A stretch of DNA of 64,000 nucleotides from Cyclobacteriaceae bacterium. GTDB taxonomy: Bacteria > Bacteroidota > Bacteroidia > Cytophagales > Cyclobacteriaceae. Position numbers and translations under genes: made by a program. The stretch covers positions 3,248,501 through 3,312,500 of the forward strand of contig CP129487.1 in the NCBI GenBank assembly GCA_030584025.1. The letters are read 5' to 3'. Shown in pieces: positions 18,274 to 26,409 of the stretch; the first letter of the stretch is position 1; each line of letters starts with the position of its first letter. The notes below the pieces were generated by a model. It searched no databases and was not told the origin of the DNA. It saw only the letters and a list, made by a program, of their open reading frames with translations.

Positions 18274-18484
18274 AGCTCCTCCTCAGATTTATCCACAACA
18301 AAGAACGCAACCAGCCAGATTTTGAGGATGGGTTTTAACCGGGCAACAGTCGCGTGTATGTTTTACACGGAAATAGGAAAAGCAAAAATGATTCCGAAAG
18401 AAAAAAGCTTCACAATCAGCCTTTATCCTGATTATAAAGTATACTGCTTTCCAAAAAGGAGAATAAATTTTATCGCACTTGAAT

Positions 18485-21400
18485 TTACTTTTTCTTGCAA
18501 TACTGATCGATTTGAAAGCGCGCTTTCGAATCACCAAATTCAACGGCCTTTCGCCAATCGAAACAGGCTTTATCGGTTTCTTGTAATTGATAATAGAAAT
18601 TACCGCGCAGTTTATAATACGATGCGTTTTTGGGTTCGATGCGAATAGCATCATCCAGATCCGAAATACCGGCACCGATGTCATCCATCTCAGCTTTGCA
18701 GTTTGCCCGGTTGTAGTATGCCAACCCGTCTTCCGGGTTTAAGGAAATTACCCGGTTGTAATCAATCACCGCGCCCTCAAAATCACCAATACCCTCTTTG
18801 ATCAGTGCACGATTGAAGTATGCATCAGAATTATTCTTATCGATGTTGATGGCGTTGGTGAGTTCTGTTATGGCAGCTTTTGTGTTGTCCAACATCACAT
18901 AAGCTTTTGCTTTATCGAGAAACAGTTGCAATGAGTTATCACCGGCTTTCTGTGCAGCATCAAAATCTTTAATAGCCGCTTCATAGCTTTCCGTTTCCAT
19001 CAAAACCCTTCCTCTTCGATAGTAAACTTCCTTATCATTAAATCCGGCACTGATTAATTTATCGAAATACTCTAATGATACCACATAATTTTTCGCATTA
19101 AAGTAGGAGTCAGCCAGGAGTTTATACAGTTCTGCCTCTGGTTTTTCAATTAGCTTTTCTGCCGAACGAAAATCTTTTGAGGCTTCCGCATACTTCTCCA
19201 TTTTGAAATACGCAAGACCACGGTTTTCAAACGCCTTGGCATATTGTGCATTCACGGAAATAGCTTGCGAAAAGTCGGCAATGGCTTCGTTATAGCTTTG
19301 TTGTTCCAGATGGGCTTTTCCTCTGTTATTATACAAGATTGGATCCTTAATGCCTTGGGCAATCGCCTGTGTGTAGTCATCTACGGCAAAGCCCCACTTG
19401 CCTTCACGATATTGTGCATCACCCCGATGAAAGTATGCAATGCCCAGTTTGCCATCACGTTCAATGGCTTGGGTAAAGTCGGTAATGGAGCCGGTAAAAT
19501 TCTTTGCTTCATATTTACAGTAACCGCGCATATCATAAAGCGTAGCCTCATTCAAACCTTGTTGAATGGCCTTATCCAGATCGGGTAAAGCTCCTGCAAA
19601 ATCTTTAGCGAAATATTTAGCTGTACCGCGGCCGGCAAATACTGCCGCATCTGTAACACCTTTATCAATAGCAACCGTTAAATCCGGAATTGCCTTTTCA
19701 TATTCCTTCAATTCCAAAAAGGCAAAGCCGCGGGCTTTCAGCACCTCAACGTTTTGGTTGCCCCCTTCAATGGCTTTCGTTAATTCATCTACCGCGCTCT
19801 TATAATCTTTCATGTTGAAACGCGACAAGCCCAATAACCCATAGTCCTCTGCATCAGCCTGATTGCGGGCCACAACAACAGCCAAGTCAGTGATCACTCC
19901 CGGAAACTCTTCAACCTGAAAACGCGCACGCGCCCGGTTTTTATAGGCCAACACATAATCCTGGCGGATGCTCAACGCGCGCGTAAAATCCTCAAGGGAT
20001 TCTTTGGCCAAATTCTTATTCAATTTTGCTTTTCCCCGATTGTTGAAAATCACTTCATCGCTGACACCCAGGTCGATGGCTTTGTTATACGATTCTATAG
20101 CGGCATCAAAATCATTTTGTCTGAACCGAGCATTACCGAGTTGATAATACACATCTTTGTTTTTACTGCCCAACGAAGCGGCCTTCTCCAAAAATGGCAA
20201 AGCCTCCTTGTCATGTTCAAGGTTGAGGTAAGAAATACCCAATCCTTCAACTGTGGCGAGATCCGCCTCTCCCTTATCAGCTACTTTTTTTAAGTCGACA
20301 ACCGCGGCCTTATAATCTTTCAATTGAAAAGATGCTTTTCCTCTTTTTTCGTTCAACTTGATGTCCTTCTCACCGGCCATCTCCGCTGATGTGAGCAGAT
20401 CAACAGTGCCCTTGAAATCATTGTTCTCAAAACGAAGGTACCCGGTATAGAGCATCACCTTCGGATCTTTTGATCCGGCCTTCAACGCAGCTTCCAGGTT
20501 CACGCGTGCCGCATCGGGTAAATTGAGGTTGTACTTTGCAATACCCAATCTTCGCTGAATTTCCTGTGGGTCACCTTCCGGGCTTTTAGCCTTTTCCAAA
20601 TCTTCAACCGATCCGGAATAATCCTGAATATCAAAACGCGCCATACCTCGATTGGACAAAGCTTTTGTATAGGTTGGATTGAGTTGAAGGGCCTTATCAA
20701 AATCAGCCACTGCGCCTTTTGCATCACCGGTGTTCTGTTTTGCTTTACCGCGATTGTTGAACACCACCGCGTCCTTGTCGACTAACGCAACAGACTGATC
20801 GTAGTATTTTATCGCTCCGGAAAAATCATTTTTAGTGAAGCGAATGTCTCCCAGATTTTTAAATACCTCCGCATCCTTTACACCAAGTGAAACTACTTTC
20901 TCATAATCTTTGGCGGCATCATCGAAACGTTGTTGTGCATACAAGGAATTCCCACGCTGAAGAAAAACTTCGGGTGTGGCCACACCCAATCCAATAGCAC
21001 GACTCAATGATTCAACAGTGCCGGCATAATCTTTCGCGGCATACTGACAGTTGCCCAATTGAACAAACACTTCTTTATCGCTGGCGCCCATAGAAACCGC
21101 TGCTGAAAGTGACTTAATCGTTTCCGGGCAATCCTTTAACTGTGCATAGCTGAGCCCCAACATGCTGAACACATCTTTATCTTTTACTCCACGACCCACT
21201 GCTCTGGTAAGGGATTCAGCAGCGCCTTTATAATCTTTAATAGAATACTTTGCCGTGCCGATACGTTGAATGATTTCCACATCAGAACGGCCGGTTGATA
21301 AAAGTTTTTCCAGGTCGCTGATCGCTCCCGACCAATTCTTCAAAAAGTAATATGCGTTGCCCCGATACTCATTGATCTTTGATGATGATGCGCCTGCCTT

Positions 21401-21673
21401 CTCAGCCTCGGTAAAATCACTTACTGCTTTTTCATAATCCTTCATTTGATAATACGCCAAACCACGATTTACATGCGCGTCCGGATTCTTATACCCATTG
21501 CCAATAAGTTGGGATAGTTGTGTGGCCGCATCGCGGTAAGCACCTGCATTCAATTTCTCCAAAGCAGCTGTGTACCGAACCTGAAAAATGGAATCCTGAT
21601 TTTGCGCCACCAACTGCGTGGTCATCAGGGTAAACAACAAACCAATCAATGCGAGGGGAGTACTTTTGTTCAT
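18485..21673 (-). CDS. Giant tetratricopeptide-repeat protein, exported
   Basis: 1062 residues made almost wholly of TPR units of about 34 residues, after a signal peptide (PLALIGLLFTLMTTQLVAQ). Recurring signatures are YNNRGKAK, DYxxAVxDLxKA and LGLSYAQL; about thirty units can be counted. No catalytic or anchoring domain is seen. A TPR solenoid of this size acts as a periplasmic scaffold, for example in envelope or secretion complexes; the partner is unknown. The protein ends in CKKK. An antisense ORF at its 3' end (18322-18648) is not credible. Confidence 0.85.
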   Translation of the reverse strand: MNKSTPLALIGLLFTLMTTQLVAQNQDSIFQVRYTAALEKLNAGAYRDAATQLSQLIGNGYKNPDAHVNRGLAYYQMKDYEKAVSDFTEAEKAGASSSKINEYRGNAYYFLKNWSGAISDLEKLLSTGRSDVEIIQRIGTAKYSIKDYKGAAESLTRAVGRGVKDKDVFSMLGLSYAQLKDCPETIKSLSAAVSMGASDKEVFVQLGNCQYAAKDYAGTVESLSRAIGLGVATPEVFLQRGNSLYAQQRFDDAAKDYEKVVSLGVKDAEVFKNLGDIRFTKNDFSGAIKYYDQSVALVDKDAVVFNNRGKAKQNTGDAKGAVADFDKALQLNPTYTKALSNRGMARFDIQDYSGSVEDLEKAKSPEGDPQEIQRRLGIAKYNLNLPDAARVNLEAALKAGSKDPKVMLYTGYLRFENNDFKGTVDLLTSAEMAGEKDIKLNEKRGKASFQLKDYKAAVVDLKKVADKGEADLATVEGLGISYLNLEHDKEALPFLEKAASLGSKNKDVYYQLGNARFRQNDFDAAIESYNKAIDLGVSDEVIFNNRGKAKLNKNLAKESLEDFTRALSIRQDYVLAYKNRARARFQVEEFPGVITDLAVVVARNQADAEDYGLLGLSRFNMKDYKSAVDELTKAIEGGNQNVEVLKARGFAFLELKEYEKAIPDLTVAIDKGVTDAAVFAGRGTAKYFAKDFAGALPDLDKAIQQGLNEATLYDMRGYCKYEAKNFTGSITDFTQAIERDGKLGIAYFHRGDAQYREGKWGFAVDDYTQAIAQGIKDPILYNNRGKAHLEQQSYNEAIADFSQAISVNAQYAKAFENRGLAYFKMEKYAEASKDFRSAEKLIEKPEAELYKLLADSYFNAKNYVVSLEYFDKLISAGFNDKEVYYRRGRVLMETESYEAAIKDFDAAQKAGDNSLQLFLDKAKAYVMLDNTKAAITELTNAINIDKNNSDAYFNRALIKEGIGDFEGAVIDYNRVISLNPEDGLAYYNRANCKAEMDDIGAGISDLDDAIRIEPKNASYYKLRGNFYYQLQETDKACFDWRKAVEFGDSKARFQIDQYCKKK

Positions 21674-21738
21674 AGCAACAAAAGTATCAAATCGATAAGG
21701 GGTAAATCAGTAAAAAATGACAAAAAACTGACAGGCAC

Positions 21739-21858
21739 TCAACTGTTCAGAAACGTATAGATCAGGTAAACGGCAATACCCAACAGAATAATTACGAGTA
21801 CGTACCCAAAAATCCGGGCACGACCAAAATATGCACGTAAAGGGAATTGCTTTTTCAT
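21739..21858 (-). CDS. 39-residue membrane microprotein, paralogue B
   Basis: ATG at 21858 to TGA. The peptide starts MKKQFPLRAYFGRARIFGYV and continues as one hydrophobic helix (about 17-37) ending FLNS. It aligns over its whole length with the neighbouring 39-residue ORF: same MKK start, the AYF-R-R/K-FAY block, then a single helix. Two adjacent ORFs of the same length with protein-level similarity are strong evidence for real genes. The basic N-terminus should stay in the cytoplasm. Function unknown. Confidence 0.7.
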   Translation of the reverse strand: MKKQFPLRAYFGRARIFGYVLVIILLGIAVYLIYTFLNS

Positions 21859-21868
21859 ACGAATGGCT

Positions 21869-21988
21869 TTATTGATTGAGTTTATTGAATAACCATAACA
21901 GGAAACAAGCCCCTGCGGTTATAGCCATGATGTATGCAAACACCTTTGCACGTGCGAAATAAGCACCTATGGGAATCACCTTTTTCAT
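21869..21988 (-). CDS. 39-residue membrane microprotein, paralogue A
   Basis: ATG at 21988 to TAA. The peptide starts MKKVIPIGAYFARAKVFAYI and continues as one transmembrane helix ending LFNKLNQ. It lies ten bases upstream of its paralogue, in tandem. Shared pattern: MKK-P-AYF-RA-F-Y followed by a helix. Both are upstream of the TPR gene in the same direction, the gap from paralogue B being 65 bases. Confidence 0.7.
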   Translation of the reverse strand: MKKVIPIGAYFARAKVFAYIMAITAGACFLLWLFNKLNQ

Positions 21989-22114
21989 AGATATTAACAC
22001 CTAATCTCTTAAAGTAAAACTTTAAATACAAGGTTTTGTTCTGTCAATGGCCCAAATCATCGTTTAAAAGCACAAAAACTATCTAAAAGCACTGGAGCCC
22101 ACCAAAAAGGCAAT

Positions 22115-22140
22115 AAAAAAGGTGCCTGTTTGGGCACCTT
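22115..22140 (-). terminator. Rho-independent terminator after lpdA
   Basis: On the minus strand AGGTGCC pairs with GGCACCT around a short loop, followed by six T. It lies 26 bases after the lpdA stop. Confidence 0.85.
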
Positions 22141-22165
22141 TCCTTACAAACTATGAATGACTCTT

Positions 22166-23557
22166 TTACAAGTGAATAACTTCGCCATATGCAGCTGCCG
22201 CAGCTTCCATGATGGCTTCACTCATGGTAGGGTGCGGGTGGACAGACTTGATAATTTCGTGACCTGTTGTCTCCAACTTGCGGGCTACCACAACTTCGGC
22301 AATCATTTCGGTTACGTTGGCACCGATGAAGTGCGCACCTAACCACTCGCCATACTTGGCATCAAAAATTACTTTCACGAAACCATCGGCAGCACCTCCG
22401 GCTTTTGCTTTACCCGATGCCGTAAACGGAAATTTGCCCACTTTAATTTCATACCCGGCTTTTTTCGCAGCCTCTTCAGTATAGCCAACGGATGCAATTT
22501 CTGGCGAGCAGTATGTACAACCCGGAATGTTGTTGTAGTTCAATGGCTCGGGATTGTGTCCGGCAATTTTTTCAACACAGATAATCCCTTCTGCAGAAGC
22601 AACGTGTGCCAGCGCAGGGCCTTTCACAATATCACCAATGGCGTACACGCCAGAAACATTGGTCTTATAGAAATCATCAACGATAACTTTTCCTTTGTCG
22701 GTCTTCACGCCCACTTCTTCCAATCCAATGCCTTCCAGGTTTGTCGTAACGCCAACAGCCGACAATACCACATCGGCCTCAATCTTGATTTCACCAGAAG
22801 GCGTTTTCACCGTTGCCACACAACCTTTTCCTTTGGTATCAACGGCCGTTACTTCCGAGTTGATATGAATGGTCATGCCTGCTTTCTTAAACGATTTCTC
22901 CAACGCTTTGGAAACTTCTTCATCCTCCACCGGTACAATGCGCGGCATAAACTCAACTATCGTAACTTCTGTACCGATAGTGTTATAGAAGTAAGCAAAT
23001 TCAACACCAATTGCTCCGGAACCTACCACCAGCATTTTCTTAGGCTGATTCTCCAGCACCATCGCCTCGCGGTAGCCAAGAATTTTCTTTCCATCAATTT
23101 TAAGAGCAGGTAACTCACGTGAACGTCCACCGGTTGCCACAATGATGTGCTTGGCCTCGTAATCGGTTTTCTTTCCTTTATCGTCTGTTACTTCAACTTT
23201 ACCACCTTTCTTCAGTTTGCCAAAACCGGCAATCTGGTCGATCTTATTTTTTTTAAACAGGAATTGAACGCCTTTGCTCATGCCGGCTGCCACATCACGG
23301 CTGCGTTTTACCATCCCCGGCAAATCAGCCTGGGCATCCTTCACCGTAATGCCATAATCCTTTGCATGGCTGATGTATTCAAAAACATTGGCGCTCTTCA
23401 ATAAAGCTTTGGTAGGAATACAGCCCCAGTTCAGACAGATGCCGCCCAGTTCGGCCTTCTCTACCACACCCACCTTCATACCCAACTGAGATGCGCGAAT
23501 TGCGGCAACGTAACCACCCGGACCAGAACCGATAACAATAAGATCGTATTTAGACAT
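22166..23557 (-). CDS. lpdA: Dihydrolipoyl dehydrogenase (E3)
   Basis: 463 residues from the ATG at 23557, which gives the canonical opening YDLIVIGSGPGGYVAAIRA; an in-frame upstream start would add a non-conserved 15-residue tail. The redox-active disulfide is GGICLNWGCIPTKALL, the NAD motif VVGSGAIGVEFAYFY, and the second FAD motif VYAIGDIVKGPALAH. The catalytic His-Glu pair is in SVHPHPTMSEAIME. It reoxidises the lipoyl arms of pyruvate, 2-oxoglutarate or branched-chain dehydrogenase complexes, or the glycine cleavage system. No E1/E2 genes are nearby, so it is a stand-alone E3. Confidence 0.96.
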   Translation of the reverse strand: MSKYDLIVIGSGPGGYVAAIRASQLGMKVGVVEKAELGGICLNWGCIPTKALLKSANVFEYISHAKDYGITVKDAQADLPGMVKRSRDVAAGMSKGVQFLFKKNKIDQIAGFGKLKKGGKVEVTDDKGKKTDYEAKHIIVATGGRSRELPALKIDGKKILGYREAMVLENQPKKMLVVGSGAIGVEFAYFYNTIGTEVTIVEFMPRIVPVEDEEVSKALEKSFKKAGMTIHINSEVTAVDTKGKGCVATVKTPSGEIKIEADVVLSAVGVTTNLEGIGLEEVGVKTDKGKVIVDDFYKTNVSGVYAIGDIVKGPALAHVASAEGIICVEKIAGHNPEPLNYNNIPGCTYCSPEIASVGYTEEAAKKAGYEIKVGKFPFTASGKAKAGGAADGFVKVIFDAKYGEWLGAHFIGANVTEMIAEVVVARKLETTGHEIIKSVHPHPTMSEAIMEAAAAAYGEVIHL

Positions 23558-23672
23558 AGCAAATAGCGTATTTAATTTCGCTGCCAAAGATACGCGCAGC
23601 AAGGTCTTTAAAAAAGCATTTAAGCAATTTCAAAAACCTGAAATTTCAACCCAGAATGCGTATTTTTGAACC

Positions 23673-23873
23673 ATGTTGACCATAAAAAGAAAATATATTG
23701 TCAATGAGGACGACAAAAAAGTTGCGGTTCAGTTAGACATAAAAACCTTTGAGAAAATCGAGCGACTTCTGGAGGATTACGTGCTGGCAGAATCAATCAA
23801 AAGCAACAAAGCTATTGATAGGCTTACCGTTAATGAAGCTAAGGCCTATTATCAAAAATTGAAAAAGAAGTAG
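23673..23873 (+). CDS. Type II antitoxin of a RelBE/ParE-like module
   Basis: 66 residues: KRKYIVNEDDKKVAVQLDIK, then an acidic helix EKIERLLEDYVLAESI and a basic tail ending YYQKLKKK. The size, the 'DIKTFEKIERLLEDY' body and the position four bases before a RelE-like frame all fit the antitoxin of a RelBE-type pair. The antitoxin would bind both the toxin and the operon's own promoter. A TATTTTTG box sits only five bases before the start codon, so the transcript may be nearly leaderless. Because the toxin is broken, the antitoxin may be an orphan. Confidence 0.75.
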   Translation: MLTIKRKYIVNEDDKKVAVQLDIKTFEKIERLLEDYVLAESIKSNKAIDRLTVNEAKAYYQKLKKK

Positions 23874-23877
23874 CTCA

Positions 23878-24146
23878 TTGAAAGTCCTCTACAACAAGAA
23901 ATTTTTGAAAGACTTGGCCGCTTTACCATCAGATGATCGCGGTAGAATTGAAAAATTAGTCTTTTTGTTAAAATTTTAACTGTAAAATCTTTCAGACAAA
24001 TAGAACACGTTGAGAAGCTAGCAGGTTATCAAACTTATTACAAAATTAGGTTTGGTAACTACCGTGTTGGGCTTCAATATAAAAATGACACATTAATATT
24101 TGAACGGGTACTGCATCGAAAAGAAATTTACCGATACTTTCCATAA
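23878..24146 (+). pseudogene. RelE/ParE-type toxin gene, frameshifted
   Basis: A TTG at 23878 opens the frame KVLYNKKFLKDLAALPSDDR, the normal N-terminus of a RelE fold, but a stop occurs at 23977-23979 after FLLKF. The remaining toxin continues in another frame: KSFRQIEHVEKLAGYQTYYK, then RFGNYRVGLQY and LIFERVLHRKEIYRYFP, with the usual basic and tyrosine residues of the active site. One missing base around 23960-23976, a run of T and A tracts, restores a full toxin of about 89 residues. It is either a natural inactivating deletion or an error in a homopolymer. Confidence 0.85.
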
Positions 24147-24161
24147 CACTTTGAACCAACT

Positions 24162-24908
24162 ATGAAACTACTACAAGGAAAAACCGCACTCGTAACCGGA
24201 GCATCTAAAGGAATAGGAAGATCAATCGCACTTAAGTTTGCTGAGCAAGGCGCCAACGTGGCCTTTACGTACCTATCAAGCGTTGAACAAGGTCAGGCGT
24301 TGGAAGCTGAACTCGCTTCCAAAGGTGTGAAAGCAAAGGGTTATCGCTCCGATGCTTCTGATTTTGCGCAAGCCGACAAACTCATCAACGATGTGGTTGC
24401 CGATTTCGGTTCACTGGATGTTTTGGTAAACAATGCAGGCATCACCATGGACAATCTGTTGCTTCGCCTGAATGAAGAAGCCTGGGATAAGGTGATTAAC
24501 GTAAACCTGAAGTCGTGCTTCAATACCGTGAAAGCCGCTACCAAACCGATGATGAAACAGAAAGGTGGTTCCATCATCAACATGACTTCCGTGGTTGGTA
24601 TTAAAGGAAATGCCGGACAAGCCAACTATGCTGCTTCAAAATCGGGAATCATCGGGTTTACAAAATCCGTTGCATTGGAGCTAGGTTCACGCGGCATTCG
24701 TTCAAATGCCATTGCCCCGGGTTTCATTGAAACAGAAATGACCGGCAAGCTGGATGAGAAAACCGTGCAAAGCTGGCGCGATGCCATTCCGTTAAAGCGT
24801 GGTGGCAAACCCGAAGACGTTGCCGATGCGTGTGTGTTTCTAGCCTCGGATATGTCGGCTTACATTACTGGGCAGGTGTTGCAGGTTGATGGCGGTATGC
24901 TCACCTAA
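24162..24908 (+). CDS. fabG: 3-oxoacyl-[acyl-carrier-protein] reductase
   Basis: 248 residues, classical short-chain dehydrogenase. The cofactor motif is TGASKGIGRSIA, followed by NNAG (VLVNNAGITMDNLLLR). The catalytic residues are the serine in INMTSVVG and tyrosine and lysine in NYAASKSG. The C-terminus AYITGQVLQVDGGM is typical of FabG. It reduces 3-oxoacyl-ACP with NADPH in fatty-acid elongation. The stop lies four bases before the start of the DinB-like gene. Confidence 0.93.
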   Translation: MKLLQGKTALVTGASKGIGRSIALKFAEQGANVAFTYLSSVEQGQALEAELASKGVKAKGYRSDASDFAQADKLINDVVADFGSLDVLVNNAGITMDNLLLRLNEEAWDKVINVNLKSCFNTVKAATKPMMKQKGGSIINMTSVVGIKGNAGQANYAASKSGIIGFTKSVALELGSRGIRSNAIAPGFIETEMTGKLDEKTVQSWRDAIPLKRGGKPEDVADACVFLASDMSAYITGQVLQVDGGMLT

Positions 24909-24912
24909 GATC

Positions 24913-25359
24913 ATGCACGAAATAAAAAACCTGAGCAAACTTATTCAGCGGGTTTATTACGGAAAAGCCTGGCACGGACCTTCTGTGAAGGACGTGTTAA
25001 GGGATATTGATGAAAATACTTGCAAAAAGAAAATAGGCGACAGCCACAGCATTGTTCAGTTGGTGTTACACATGGTTGCCTGGCGCACGTTCGTAACCAA
25101 ACGATTGCTAGGCAACTCCACATTTGAATTAACCGATGAACAAAATTTCCCGCCTGAAACAGACTGGGCCAGTGCCTTGCAACAACTGGAAGAAAGTCAG
25201 GTTGAACTTTTAAATGCCATCGAAACCATCTCTTCCGAAAAACTTTGGGAAGAAGTTTCCAACCGCAAATACGATTTTTTTATACTCCTTCATGGGATTA
25301 TTCATCACGACATTTACCACATCGGTCAGATACAGTTGATTAAGAAGTACCAACCATAA
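24913..25359 (+). CDS. DinB-family protein
   Basis: 148 residues from the ATG at 24913; the earlier in-frame start would overlap fabG and adds nothing conserved. The four-helix DinB/YfiT fold is indicated by the metal-binding histidines: QLVLHMVAWRTFV for the first and HGIIHHDIYHIGQIQL for the other two. Bacteroidota members are putative metal-dependent enzymes, some related to thiol (bacillithiol) transferases. Four bases after fabG, so probably co-transcribed. Confidence 0.85.
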   Translation: MHEIKNLSKLIQRVYYGKAWHGPSVKDVLRDIDENTCKKKIGDSHSIVQLVLHMVAWRTFVTKRLLGNSTFELTDEQNFPPETDWASALQQLEESQVELLNAIETISSEKLWEEVSNRKYDFFILLHGIIHHDIYHIGQIQLIKKYQP

Positions 25360-25363
25360 AACG

Positions 25364-25801
25364 ATGAATAAATTGTTGGGATATATTGCTTCTAAAGCAA
25401 TAATTATACTATCCGTTTTGCTGCTTGGGTTTGTTATACTGAAGAGTCTAACATCATTAATTTTAACAAATGCAGAACGAAGTTCTGACAAATTAGAAAG
25501 AGATCAGATAATTCTTGAGACCAAACTCGACTCAATCCAAAATATAAAAATTGAAACTCAAGCACAAGATTCAACTACTGAAATTAATGATTCCTCTTTA
25601 GCAAATACCCATCTAAAATTCAAAAAGCAAATTGAAGATGAGCGTAAAACTATAAACCATCTTATCATCCAGAATTTGATTACTCAACGAGAAAAGAATG
25701 AAAAAATACTAGGCCTATTGGATATATTTGAGATGTGTGGAAATGTTCTTGGAGGGACTGCTGTCCTGATTATTATTATTGGTTTTTTCTGGAGAAAGTA
25801 G
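25364..25801 (+). CDS. Small membrane protein with two helices and a coiled coil
   Basis: 145 residues. One transmembrane helix at about 9-33 (AIIILSVLLLGFVILKSL), then a charged, glutamine- and glutamate-rich segment (about 45-115) likely to be a coiled coil, then a second helix at about 122-142 ending FFWRK. Not recognised. Four bases after the DinB-like gene, AT-richer than it. Confidence 0.55.
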   Translation: MNKLLGYIASKAIIILSVLLLGFVILKSLTSLILTNAERSSDKLERDQIILETKLDSIQNIKIETQAQDSTTEINDSSLANTHLKFKKQIEDERKTINHLIIQNLITQREKNEKILGLLDIFEMCGNVLGGTAVLIIIIGFFWRK

Positions 25802-25955
25802 AGAACAAAAAGTTATCGCAAAATTGCGTTTGATCATACACTGCATTGAACCTCTCTCATCTAATACTAGTCATTGCCAAAATCATTGTCAACCATTCTA
25901 CCAAACGATTGTTCGCTAAGATTTCCATCTTTTTTTTAAAATTTTTTAACAAAAG

Positions 25956-25987
25956 TTTGAAAACCAAATCTTCGCACACTACGTTTG
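25956..25987 (+). promoter_or_regulatory. Bacteroidota-type promoter of the methionine operon
   Basis: TTTG at 25956-25959, twenty bases of spacer, then TACGTTTG at 25980-25987: a full match to TTTG-N19-21-TAnnTTTG. Transcription would begin just before the riboswitch. Confidence 0.85.
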
Positions 25988-26018
25988 TAACATCAAGTCG
26001 AAGAAAGCACATCGCTTA

Positions 26019-26137
26019 ATCGATTTATAAAGAAGCGCTGAGAGAACAGGCTCTAAGACGCGCTAGCAACCCTTCCGAGTGGAAAAAGGTGCTAAATCCT
26101 GCTCCAAGGCAAGGTGCCAGGAGAACTATAAACCGAT
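26019..26137 (+). promoter_or_regulatory. SAM-I (S-box) riboswitch
   Basis: The P1 stem pairs 26019-26029 (ATCGATTTATA) with 26127-26137 (TATAAACCGAT), one mismatch. P2 begins GCGCTGAG and returns as GCGCTAGCAACC; the GCAACC is the conserved junction. P3 is CCCTTCC-gagt-GGAAAAAGG, followed by the hallmark GGTGCTAAATCCTGC. P4 is CTCC...GGCA...TGCC...GGAG. It stands in front of four genes of methionine synthesis, the classical target. S-adenosylmethionine should switch the operon off. No terminator hairpin with T-run follows, so the output may act on translation or through the leader ORF just behind it. Confidence 0.9.
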
Positions 26138-26143
26138 GAAAAA

Positions 26144-26290
26144 ATGAAAAACATCATCCACACACTCTCAAAAGCAAGCCGCGAAGGCTTACGTGCGTTG
26201 TCTTCACCTTTCACATCTCTGTTCAACAACCTGACAACACGAATGCAGCAGCCTTGTTGTATTTGTATTTGTTGTCCGTGTTGTTGTTAA
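26144..26290 (+). CDS. 48-residue leader peptide with a cysteine-cluster C-terminus
   Basis: ATG at 26144, six bases after the P1 stem of the SAM riboswitch, to TAA at 26288-26290. The first 37 residues are basic and polar (MKNIIHTLSKASREGLRALS opening). The end reads QQPCCICICCPCCC: eight cysteines among the last eleven residues, five of them in TGT TGT pairs or triplets. It lies 119 bases before metY. A run of cysteine codons at the end of a short ORF in front of sulphur-assimilation genes is what a ribosome-stalling cysteine sensor would look like, comparable with cysteine-responsive attenuating upstream ORFs known from mycobacteria. A metal-binding microprotein is the alternative. Function is inferred only. 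Confidence 0.7.
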   Translation: MKNIIHTLSKASREGLRALSSPFTSLFNNLTTRMQQPCCICICCPCCC

Positions 26291-26318
26291 GCATCCTTTT
26301 TTCATAGCGTAACAACAT

Positions 26319-26353
26319 CACGATCAGTACACTGACCGCATCGGGTCATCGTG
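26319..26353 (+). promoter_or_regulatory. Hairpin between the cysteine-rich leader ORF and metY
   Basis: CACGAT (26319-26324) pairs with ATCGTG (26348-26353), and inside it GACC (26334-26337) with GGTC (26344-26347). No T-run follows, so it is not an intrinsic terminator. It could mask the metY initiation region at a distance, or delimit a Rho-dependent stop. Confidence 0.45.
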
Positions 26354-26409
26354 TATCTGCCTGTATCCATTTTGAAAAATCAATTATCAACTCGTAAACA
26401 ATTATACCT

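Noticed and set aside
18322..18648. 108-codon plus-strand ORF and a 131-codon minus-strand ORF at the 3' end of the TPR gene
   Set aside because: Both overlap the TPR coding region in other frames and show no protein-like features.
22556..23113. 185-codon ORF on the plus strand
   Set aside because: Antisense shadow of lpdA.
23960..23980. Programmed -1 frameshift in the RelE gene
   Set aside because: The sequence around the stop does not fit the X-XXY-YYZ slippery heptamer and no downstream hairpin is evident; a simple deletion explains it better.
26291..26318. Intrinsic terminator at the T-run after the cysteine leader ORF
   Set aside because: The T-run at 26295-26302 is not preceded by a stable GC-rich hairpin.
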